Below are positions 45,770-55,325 of a DNA stretch of 64,000 bases, piece by piece. The translations under genes were made by a program, and so were the position numbers. This DNA is from Irpex lacteus (lineage: Eukaryota > Basidiomycota > Agaricomycetes > Polyporales > Irpicaceae): contig MQVO02000007.1 in assembly GCA_001986395.2 (NCBI GenBank), positions 1 through 64,000 of the forward strand, read 5' to 3'. The notes beneath the pieces are model-generated. The model had not been told where the DNA came from, did not search any database, and saw only the letters and a list, made by a program, of their open reading frames with translations. Positions within the stretch are counted from its first letter, which is position 1; every line of letters starts with the position of its first letter.

Positions 45770-47190
45770 TCACAATTCTTGAGGTACGAAGAAGAATCGT
45801 TCCAGTGCGAGCTAGCACTTTGGACAACTGCAACATGTAACGCGAGTGGTCCCTCAGCATCTAATTCTGCCAATACAGTGGGTTACAAATTCATTAGCTT
45901 TTGCTTGTAGTTGGGTGCTTTTTTAATGTCAAACAGTTTCCGATTTTTGCAGGAGCCATCACACATTCAATATACAGAAAGCCTACATCAGATTATAGTC
46001 ATAGAGAAGGCCTTTCCAACCGTCCAACTTTCATCCCGAAAGGTGAAGATTTGAGAAAGTTATGGGTTGGATGGCTTTGGATGAGGACTTGAGATTTCAA
46101 ACTTCGCTTCAAAATTTTATAGCCACCTTGTAAACATCTCAAGCATGTAGTATTACACTCCGTATATGTATTTGAAGTAAGTCCATACTGTGGATGTAGT
46201 ATTGAACGTGGAGTAGTGTGTGGCATGATTCATGGCATAATTCCTGGTATAATTTCTGGCATGATTCCCGACATGATTCCTTGAGAGACGAGGATGGCAT
46301 ATGAATTCAAAATTAGCCCACTAGATATATATGTAATGTACTAAACATGTCAGCAGGTATGTAGGTGGCCAGAAATTGATGAGATCAATAGAACAGTTCT
46401 GGTTAGACTACAGTTTGATACAAGTACACAGAGAGAAACTGAAAATATGACCAGACCAGTCTAGAACAAGTAATAGACTTTGATTACAATGATCAGAGCC
46501 ATGTATACTGGCCCTATGGGGTATATTGACGAGCTGGAAAAGAAATTGTGATGATATGTTTGGTAGAAAACACGATACAATTTTTTTTTCTTGTTCCCCC
46601 TGACTAAATATGTGTATGATTCAAAGTTTGTACCTGATTATGGCCTTATAAATATAACTCATGAGCATCATAGTATATTGGGTGGTATGACATAATATAT
46701 TCCGATTTTTCAGAATTTTATTGATGCACTTTCCAGCCTTGAAAGAAAGATGCAAAAAGTGACAACTACAGGATTGGAACCGGTAACCTTTGGATTTCCA
46801 TACTTGAAACATAGTAAACATGCACAAATAGAGTCCGGCACACCTAGTAAGAGGATATCACGAGAATTTGAAAACTGGCGCTGACCGGACAGCGCCAGTT
46901 TCCAAAATAGCATCATTAGCAATGTGTCAGCACATTTATAACCTATGATATAAAAGTATTTAATATACATGAAAATATATATGAGAATGAGTGTTGGGGG
47001 GCTTTATAGCGTAACAATGAGTGCTGGGAGGCTCACTAGAGTACGTCAGGATGGGTAAAGAGAGGCTCATTAGAGTATGTCAGGATGGGTAAAACTTACT
47101 TAATATACTTTGTATAGCTTGTATACCTGTAAGCTGCTTAGTCTGGAAAGTGCTTGATGGGTAAGTAGGTGTGCTTACTGTGTAAAGATA
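45770..47190 (+). mobile_element. Helentron-like element, family 1, 5' part
   Basis: 5' end TCACAATTCTTGAGG with pairing arm GAATCGT. Iterons 46221-46283, inverted B-box 46771-46781, palindrome 46867-46906. It is interrupted at about 47190 by a PIF/Harbinger element. A 25-bp continuation, TATATATGAGATGAACAG and so on, lies at 52585-52609. Confidence 0.8.
46867..46906. repeat. Central palindrome (family 1)
   Basis: TTTGAAAACTGGCGCTGACC with GGACAGCGCCAGTTTCCAAA; one extra mismatch relative to 36922-36961. Confidence 0.92.
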
Positions 47191-47364
47191 AATGGATGAC
47201 TTCCCGTAGCGCTTTAACGGTTAATGGTCGCCCGTTAAAACTGTCGGCATGATCGGCATGGGATTTTTGGTGGGCAACTGGCCGTCGGATGCGGGCAGAG
47301 TTTCACTTCTGTCCATCCAGCGTGCGACGCACTTCGCTTCCGTTTTCCTCCTTGTACTGGCTTC

Positions 47365-48368
47365 TACCTAGTAGTCGGACACTTAAGCAATCAGGAGCGA
47401 CTACACAGAATGTTAGAGATATTTCAAGCATAAATTTGGTACCATCATGTAGCCACATATTTCTTATACATGTATAAATATTTTTGCTTCTATTGTAGAC
47501 GTAGCAGCCGTACTATGAATATTCTACGAGAACAACTCTAAAATCAGCCCAAACTGGGAAGTCGGACACTGCCTATCTACGCGCGTAGACTTGGCGCCCG
47601 GACAGTTTCTGCGACTCGGACGCTGTTGAGGCATCGTTTCCTACCATGCGCATCTTATACCTCCGAGTCGCAACGAGATAAAGGGAGGGCCGTAAAATAC
47701 TTAGATACCATTTATTCGCAGTATATGCAGTAAATTGTTGCTTTATGTATGCCACCTGGTGAGCAGCATGCTATTTTCGGGCTAGTCATCATCTCGGTGC
47801 ACATTCTAGCAGATATGCTTATAACTCTGAAGATAAAAATTGGTAAAATGCACGGATAATCGTAGAAAGTATCGATACATATTGAAAAGCATATCCCATA
47901 CTAATGTTTTCCATTTATGATTGTATACGTAGGTTATGAATTTACTACTCCTGTGGCTGCTCTGATGGTGCCGGACAAATGTCATGCCAATCGCGGGCAC
48001 TCTCATAAGTCATCTCGAGCTTTTGGCATAAAATAAATATACCGCGTTCAGCTTCATATATTTAATCAACCAATTCCAACGTTTCAGACGTTAAATCGCT
48101 GGACAGACCGAGCAATGAGCGAAACAATCCTGAGGTAGTGAAAGCGCTTAGTGTTTTTGGGTGATCGAGACCATCGTTCGGTTGATGGTTGTCGATTCAC
48201 TAGCTAGCACATGAGGGGGCTGATAAAAATGGGCTACAATGTTAAAATAATGCCATACAATTGTTTTGAATATCCCGATTTGCGATAGATGTACACAATG
48301 ACCTTACATGGGGGGAGTGTCCGACTACCCAGTGTGTTCGACTACCCAGTGTGTCCGATTACCCAGTA
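47365..48368. mobile_element. 1000-bp TA-flanked MITE (Tc1/mariner-like ends)
   Basis: 47367-48366, between TA dinucleotides. Left end CCTAGTAGTCGGACAC; right end inverted CTGGGTAATCGGACAC (13 of 16 matching). The right end carries three tandem 17-bp units GTGTCCGACTACCCAGT (48317-48366). A further GAAGTCGGACAC copy lies near 47560. No transposase coding sequence seen. Inserted in the left non-coding part of the Harbinger element. Confidence 0.75.
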
Positions 48369-48450
48369 GACGCCAGTATATACCTTCATCCTTGTTTTCA
48401 TGATACCTAATCTAAATCTCTATATCATCTACACTCGTTCTATATAAGTT

Positions 48451-50470
48451 ATGGCTCCCAAACGCAAAAAACCTGCTTCGTCCTCGCCGCGCAAAGCCCC
48501 AGCTTGCCGCCGTGCAACTATCCAAGAGGTGAGATGCTTTGATACTGAGAAGTCGCGAAGGCGCTGTCATAACTCTAACCCTTCTGTCAACTCAGGATAC
48601 TACAAGTGCCGGTGATGCTTGTCCAATCCCACCACCTACTGTCACTGCTATACCTCATGTTGGAGAGGTGTCTTTCCTGCCTCCTCCTCAGCCGTACCCG
48701 CTGCTGCCGTACTACAGTGCTCCCACCAGAGCGCATGGACATTACGGATACATGATTCCACCGCCCGGTAAGTGATCACATTACTACTACCAGTTATTCA
48801 TTACTGATCGTCTTATCAGCTATGCACCCACCTCCTCATGTACAGCTAAGTGCACTAGGCCCAGCTTCTACCGGCTTCATGCACCAGCCAAGTTCTGAGT
48901 TTGTACGGCAGGCCGCCAAGCACGTATCGGAGCACGCTCCACCTCCCTTCTCACCAGAACCACCTGAGGCTGCGCCAGTGCGAGTCAAGAAAGGCAAGCG
49001 GCCTTTGTACACAGCCGAATACCTGACGGTTCTCATCGACTGTGTTGCGCAAGTGCATCCCATGGGTCCGGATGCTTGGGCGCGCGTAGAAAAGCTGTTC
49101 AACTCCCATTGTAATCAGCTCGATTGACCACCTCGCACTGGTACAGCTTTGCGAGAGCAATGGAAAAAGGTACGTGACGGTTGCTTATTTGCTTATCGCG
49201 TGCTCTCTTTATTTGACTGCAGATAGTGAAGCTTACAAAGCCGCCCACTTGCGAGGGTGAGTTTCCGCCCCATATTGTGCGTGCACAGGGGCTGGCCAAG
49301 TCTATCGCTGATGAGGCTGGTGTTGCTCATGTCAACGACAGTGCTGGTATGTCTGGTACCAATGCTCGCTATCGCCACTGGCTCCCAAAGACTCCTCCTC
49401 GAGCTCCTCGTAGTGCTGCTCGACAGCATGGTCACTCACCCGGCAATGCTATTGAGGTCTCATTGTCGAATTTCGAGGTCCAGATCATCACTGTAAAGCT
49501 CGCCAGCATGAAGCACGAGGTCAAATCCGAGCCTGTCGCTATAAAGCAGGAGGCCATGCTGGTTACCGTGAAACGAGAGGTGAAGCGTGAACCTGACGTC
49601 TTCATCAAGTCACGCTTGTCATCTTACCGTGCAGGACAGTCATCATCTGGTACTGCACGGTCGACTGCGGTAACATCAGCTCCTGTTGCGAGGGTTGGCC
49701 CAAGCTCTCCTCGACGTGGACGTGCTGATTGCGACGAGATGCTGCAGCAGCTAGTGATGAACACTGGCCCTCAAGGACAACTCGTGAAGTCGGTGCTCAC
49801 GAATCAAGAAGGAAATATTTGTGCGCTGGAGATGGGGAACCAGCGAAAGAGTGCCCGCATAGACCACCTCACGGACAAGCTTGCCGAGGAAGCACGACGC
49901 ACTGATCGTGCCGAAGCCGAGAACCGAGTCATGAAGCTGCTCTTGCAGCGTGGGTTCTCAAGAGCAGCACGTGATCTTCTCGCTGACATTGATATTGGGT
50001 TCCCCACGTTGGATCATCATCAAGTGAGTTCATCGTCGATTGCCAGATGTTACCACTTATCTCAGTCCCCTTCACGCAGCCGCTCGCACCGTCCACCATT
50101 GTCTTCACCCCGACGTACCCTGCCATCACCTTCGCCACGTTGTCGACACGCACTATCTCCAAGTTCTTCATCTAGACATCGGAGTGCACGTACCCATCAA
50201 ACTCCGTCACCTACGCAAACCTATTCCTCTTCACGTCCTATCACCTGGTCTCCTTCTCCTCAGCGTGGTGTGCTCCTGCTCTCTCTCGTAATCATCACAC
50301 TCCTTCTTCTCCTATTCCACGTGATCTCTCGCTTCCACCAGAGTCTCATGTGGCATCACGCTCCCGACCACTCGGCCTTGATGCACTAGCACTGGCTGCT
50401 TCGAAAGTTGCTGCTGCTGGCAACGATGGCCTGCCTGAGACTCCCTCATCTCCATTGGACTATGTCTAGT
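48451..50470 (+). pseudogene. Harbinger-associated Myb/SANT-like protein
   Basis: Exons 48451-48528, 48596-48767, 48820-49169, 49223 to about 50022, then a Ser/Pro/Arg-rich last exon ending DYV-stop at 50470; introns GT-AG. The core KKGKRPLYTAEYLTVLIDCV, MGPDAWARVEKLFNSHCNQL and IVKLTKPP...PPHIVRAQGLAKSI is the DNA-binding partner protein usually found beside PIF/Harbinger transposases, which helps the transposase reach element ends and the nucleus. A TGA follows NSHCNQLD where related proteins have Arg (CGA to TGA). A frameshift near 50270 separates the C-terminus. Not functional as it stands. Confidence 0.8.
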
Positions 50471-50845
50471 ATCATTTCATCGATTTTATAAGTATTTCAC
50501 TGCTACTATCTGCCTACTACTTTTCTGTTTCCATTTTCACTTGATATCTTCCCGTTCCTTACATTTTTTGTATCCTGCGCATTGGCACTAGTGTAAATAC
50601 CCATGTTTGTAATAGCTAATCACAATTCTATTTTGTTTTTATATATAAAATGACTATATGCGGGCAGATACATGAAATCGGCTGACTCTATTGTCAGAAT
50701 GTCCATTGTTGATCAACAAATCCCCTAGCTCACCCCATGGTCCCAATTGTTCTTCCTCTCCTCTAGGCAAGTAAACGTTCCTGATCTCACTGATTCCGAC
50801 TCGCCGCACTCAGACATTATTGAGACGGAACACAGTCTCTAGACG

Positions 50846-52460
50846 TCAGGCGCATTTCTCCCGCTCGTTGATGTTGAATGGAAGGCGAAGTCGGCTGAAC
50901 AAGCCCTGAAGTTGACGCAGACCCCACTCAGCTGTCTGACAATATGACAGAAGTGCACGAGTAAATGCCATGACTTCTTGAACAAGGTCTGGGTCAGTCG
51001 GAAGGCGCTTACCTTTCTTTAAGGGTGTTCGGATGTGATTGCCGACATCTGCATCATTTTCTGAGAATGCTGTGTTGCACACCAAGTAGTAACCCTCCGG
51101 AGTTGCATTTCGGAGCTGCTCATAGATTCCCTGAGCTAGGCGTCCATCATTCCAACTCCCGGGGGCATTGTACTCAGCGGCCATGATTGTTCCTATACAG
51201 AATATTGATTAAGTACATCTACAGGATATAATTACCACTCACCATCAGGTGCAAATGCAATAACGGCGTTGAGAAAGTGTGAATGGAGCCACCCGTTTTA
51301 TGTTGCGTTTTCGAGGTCAGGATCTAGGTATGATGTTTGTACGGCCAATTTGAGGCCATCCATCGATGTGACGGTTCGGTCATTTACTTGATAACTCCCT
51401 CTCTCGAATATTATCTAATAGTTTTTTCGTCCGCTTTTGTACTTACATATCAACTCGAGGCACGCCTCATGTAGCACACATGTAAAGTATATAGTCTGCG
51501 TTGAGCGCAGGACGAATATCATCTTCTTCTCACCATCTGTCTTTGCTGGAGCCACTGCTCGCGAAGGCCTCGAGAACGACAATCATCGAGCTTCTCTTCT
51601 CTCGACTCTTCGCTGCAGCAGCTGTTAGCGCGCGCGACGAGGACTGCCTGAATAGGCAATCAAGACTCCTCTCACACCTCTGGTTCCTAAGCGTTCGCCG
51701 GACGAATCGCAGACGACTAGCCCAGCTCGTGACCGCTCCCGTCGAGCGTCACAATCGACCCAAATGCGCCCTTGAGCAGGGGATGACGTGCCTAGTACAT
51801 GAAGATTGGGCATAATGAGATAGCGGCTGCATGACAGTACCGTGACAGACTCACCTGGATCACATCACTGTACGCTTCAAATTGCGGCAGGGTTTCTGGC
51901 CAACCAATCTTGCCCTCAGGAAGGACCTTCAAAACTGTATGGAGAATATTTTCAGCGTGACCAATGTAGTGATTAACAGTACTAGGGATTAACGCAAACA
52001 CCTGTTGCAAGGTGGTTTCTCGTATAGTCGATGAGATCCAGTGAAAATAGAGGCCTAGCGCCCTCGCCGCATTGAGGGAGCGTGCATATGGGCGAGGATC
52101 TCCTGACGTGTTCGTGTCATTTCGGAGAATAGGCATGAGATCCTAAAGATCCTCAAACCCATTCCCGAGAATGTAATGAAACGTCTCGACATCAAAGCCC
52201 ATCGTAGTAATGAACGCCCGGTCACTGCGGCTGTTGTACAGTGTCTGCCACGGAGTGTTTACGCGTGGGTTCGGAAGGAGTTGTGGGCGACAGAGATATA
52301 GGCGATGGTGTTGGCGTTGGCGAGCATGACTCTCCCTAGCGTCTTCAGCTGCGAGGAACAGAGCTGCGGCTACGGTGTTGGCATTGTCCATAGTGTTGTC
52401 TTCGCCATCAAGATCTTTGTATAGAAACGTAGTCCATGCTGCAAATGAGTCGGCATCCAT
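50846..52460 (-). pseudogene. PIF/Harbinger DDE transposase
   Basis: Minus-strand exons. 52460-52143 is the N-terminal region (FITTMGFDVETFHYIL). 52136 to about 51850 has YFHWISSTIRETTLQQVFAL and GKIGWPETLPQFEAYSDVIQ. The next exon (GAFGS...MDGLKLAVQTS) is split by a MITE. 51184-50846 has YNAPGSWNDGRLA, GYYLVCNTAFS and AEWGLRQLQGLFSRLRLP. Catalytic positions: first Asp in DGLK is present, the second is Asn (CNTAF instead of DTAF), and Glu in AEWG is present. The conserved ENATYNGW is ENAT-stop-NGW. These changes make it inactive. Confidence 0.85.
51362..51758. mobile_element. 387-bp MITE with TGTGACG ends and 5-bp TSD
   Basis: 51367-51753, flanked by ATCGA on both sides (51362-51366, 51754-51758). 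Begins TGTGACGGTTCGGTCA and ends (inverted) TGTGACGCTCGACGG. Removal restores the transposase frame GAFGS-MDGLK. GC-rich relative to surroundings. Superfamily not determined. Confidence 0.75.
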
Positions 52461-52800
52461 GGCTGAAAGCAGAGACGTGTACGAGACTGCTCAGTGATCG
52501 CACGCGAGCTTGTCGCTTACGCTGGGTCGGAGTTTGAATATAACTGATAACGACGCGTGTTATAGCGCAACGGGAAGTCATCCAATATATATGAGATGAA
52601 CAGAAGTAACTTGGGGGAGTGAGGCCATCAAGTGGCAGGAAACGATTCCTGAGTTTTGATAAATTTGAAACCATAGTAAAACAATCAAATATAGACCTTA
52701 TATAATACTACAAGGAGTGTAGAAGCAATAACTTTGTAAATAGTTCAAACTCCAAGCGGCAAGCATCTAAACTGTTTCACCAAAAGGTGATTTAAATCAG

Positions 52801-52983
52801 ATGTATTTTCAACAAAGTATATATGTATATTCAAGCACTATGCCAGTTCTCTGTCAAAGCTGCAATGTTACTGTACTGCACAAATCAGATTTAACTCTGC
52901 AAAAATTTGAAAGAAGAATAGAAGAAATTGAAGATCTTTTGTGTATCTCCAATGGTCAGATTATGGATCACTCGAGTAATTAA
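52801..52983 (+). other. 60-codon open frame conserved among family 2 copies
   Basis: Translation contains VLCQSCNVTVLHK, LTLQKFERRIEEIEDLL and NGQIMDHSSN. The same frame is identical at 38411-38593 and is kept without indels, but with amino acid changes, near 33340-33487 and 35050-35200. It could be a captured exon or chance conservation of recent copies. No known family recognised. Confidence 0.35.
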
Positions 52984-53434
52984 AAATGACAGTTTGAATT
53001 TGAAATTGTAAGCCAAAATGGTATGCAAAACTATATATATTGATCTTATGTTTTCATATGTTTTTGTATATTTTCATATGTTATCATATGTTTAGAACAT
53101 GTGATTTTTCTAAAAAAGAAAAAACAAACATATATAAGCGCCCAAACATATGCTTAGTTCATACTATTGCTTTGTTAAACATTATAATGGGCTAGAAACT
53201 ATCATTTTCATGATGCGGCCACTTTTAGAACTTTGACTCAAATCAAAGTCCTAGTAACACCATTGACTACTATTTTGGGCTATGTTATGATGACACTATG
53301 TGTATATTGATCTATGTTCACATATACAAGCTTTATAACATAGTGTAGGACAATAAAACATGTATATACCTCTCAAAAACATGCTTTCTGGCTCATACAC
53401 CTCTAGAAACATACTTTCTTGCTCATGTAATGGT

Positions 53435-53496
53435 GATTACACTTTTACATGGTTAGGCGCTGTCCTGCTGGCGCCTAACTATGCAAAAGTGTAATC
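53435..53496. repeat. Long inverted repeat (family 2)
   Basis: Arms of about 26 bp starting GATTACACTTTTACATGG; core TTAGGCGCTGTCC/GGCGCCTAA. Confidence 0.92.
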
Positions 53497-54408
53497 GTGA
53501 ACACGTGAAGGTCACAGGATTTGATAATATTTGGTTGTTTTGTCATTTATTTCACAGTTGGCTCGTTTCACTCTGTAAAAATCATATAAAATCACAATAT
53601 AATTGCTAACATGTTCTGAGACCTTTTTCATAACTATAAATTCATCAATGATTGCCCTGCATCAATGTTACTGTATTGAATTATCATTTTATACAGTTTA
53701 TCTAGTATTTATACAATTTTAACTCAATCTGCATGATTTTGATGTCAACTAGGAGCTATTATAGATTACCGTCTTTTCATTATATGTACCAGCCAAGATA
53801 TATAATGTAAAAAGTATCAAACTTGTCTTTATTGGGAGAAGGAAGATTATATTCAATGTTAACTTCACGTACAATATTAAACAATTGTAGAGTCATGAAT
53901 ATAATAAATGACCATTTATCGCAGCTCTACCGTCTTTCTGAACATCATGTGATCTGAATTACACAAGACATTGAAAAAGGCTAAAGGAGGAATTGAACTT
54001 GTGATCTTTTGAACTCAAATCTTGTGCGTTCACTTGTTGCCATGCTGAAGCGCCTGACTGCGGAGTTTGTCTGAGTATGAATATGCTGGTCGTTATCTCA
54101 TGCCATCCAGCTCATATTTCCTTCAGTTCTTGTCCAAACTTTATGATAGTGACATAGAATGAAAGCTCTTGTTTCTAGCTATCTATTGATATATACATTC
54201 CATATATTTATTGAAGGAGATAGTGTAGTAAAAGATGAATATATACTTCCACTGTCAAAGCGCCCGCATACAAGTAGTTGTTACTATCATAAAAACAGTA
54301 ACAAGCAAGATTCCCACAGTTTGCCAACGAAACTCGTCACGGACAAGCACCGTAAATGCAGCATCCTGGATTGAAACGATTCTCTTTTGTTTCACTCAGG
54401 AATCGTAA

Positions 54409-54662
54409 TGGTCAGCCTGTTCATGACTGTATATACGGACACATCGTTCATGCTCCCCTCCATCAAGGTGCTTCTTGAGACTTGCTCTCTGAATCCAGTG
54501 TTTCTCGCGGTTCGGTTCACAAGAGGAGCAAAGATCGCACTTGATTCTCTGCCCATCCGGTGACACTGTGAAACCTAGGAGAAGCTCAGTTTATGTGCGC
54601 ATCATCACCAACAACATGACAACATGCAGACCTTCTGGCAGGGACTTTGGTTGACGAGGCAT
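54409..54662 (-). CDS. C2H2-type zinc-finger protein, N-terminus only
   Basis: Minus-strand start MPRQPKSLPE at 54662, a roughly 50-bp GT-AG intron, then GFTVSPDGQRIKCDLCSSC and HWIQRASLKKHLDGGEH. The CxxC...HxxxxH spacing suggests a single zinc finger, a feature common at the N-terminus of fungal DNA transposases, but nothing else of the protein remains. It is cut at 54408 by a Helentron-like insertion. It is divergently oriented to the gene starting at 55326. Function unknown. Confidence 0.55.
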
Positions 54663-55325
54663 GGTGTACCAGTAAGTGCAATGAGATGATGAAGCTTGCA
54701 ACTGCACTGATTTCGCTCAATTCGGCCTCTGTGCTCACGATGAGCCGTGTACGATCGACTTTTGAGAGTGATGCCTTGATTGCGCATCACGCTCACCGAT
54801 GCTCCATTCCCGAGATTTAGAATTGGTGGTGACTTAAAAACTCCTCCCTTTTGTTCTCAACCTCCCCCTTGTCTTCTCAGCTCAACGTGCACGCTGTGTT
54901 CACTTTCCATTACTCGTTGCTTATCTTCAAGCTCAGCTTGCCTTAATAGAGTACTTTGGAACCTACGTTTAAGCAAAAATTTGGGCATATGTTTGAGCTC
55001 CACAGCGCAAATATATGAGCGGCCTGAGAGAACGTTTGGCGAAATGTTTTGAGCGCCAAGCACATTTCGCGGCGACATCGTTGCGCTGCCTTGCGTTTTT
55101 GCTGGCTAATCAACTCGACTTTTTTGCCCAAAGCATCCTTTCACGCTGTGCAATATTTACATGTCCGTGTATGACCAAAACTGGGAATGCGAGCTGGGAC
55201 TTTTCACTCGTCGCTTCGTCAACCGCTGAGATATTTTTGGCGCTTGTTGAGCCACGCGGCTATATTCGCCAGCTCCAACTCATCCGTATGAGGGCAAAAC
55301 TTTTGGTTTCCAAAGTACTCTAATC
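54663..55325. promoter_or_regulatory. Intergenic region between divergent genes
   Basis: 663 bp between two start codons pointing away from each other, so it should hold both promoters. No TATA box is convincing. Several short open frames lack codon structure. GC is higher than in the neighbouring repeats. Confidence 0.4.

Larger units (their letters stand above)
47191..52584. mobile_element. PIF/Harbinger transposon, 5.4 kb, two genes, degenerate
   Basis: Terminal inverted repeats TGGATGACTTCCCGTAGCGC (left, 47193) and, inverted, TGGATGACTTCCCGTTGCGC (right, 52584), extending to about 27 bp. It interrupts a family 1 Helentron-like copy. It carries the two genes typical of the superfamily in convergent orientation: a Myb/SANT-like protein (plus, 48451-50470) and a DDE transposase (minus, 50846-52460). 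Two other MITEs are inserted (47367-48366 and 51367-51753). The TSD is unclear; ATA is present on both sides if the border is moved by two bases. Confidence 0.88.
52610..54408 (-). mobile_element. Helentron-like element, family 2, full length (1.80 kb)
   Basis: 5' end TTACGATTCCTGAGTG at 54408; 3' end at 52610 with ACTCAGGAATCGTTTCC, hairpin GCCACTTGATGGC and CTCCCCCAAG. Central inverted repeat 53435-53496, B-box GGAATTGAACTT 53989-54000, AAGCGCCC near 53129 and 54261. Its 5' flank is the truncated zinc-finger gene at 54409. Confidence 0.86.

Noticed and set aside
51501..51815. 104-codon plus-strand open frame
   Set aside because: Mostly inside the 387-bp MITE and running antisense into the Harbinger transposase; no independent support.
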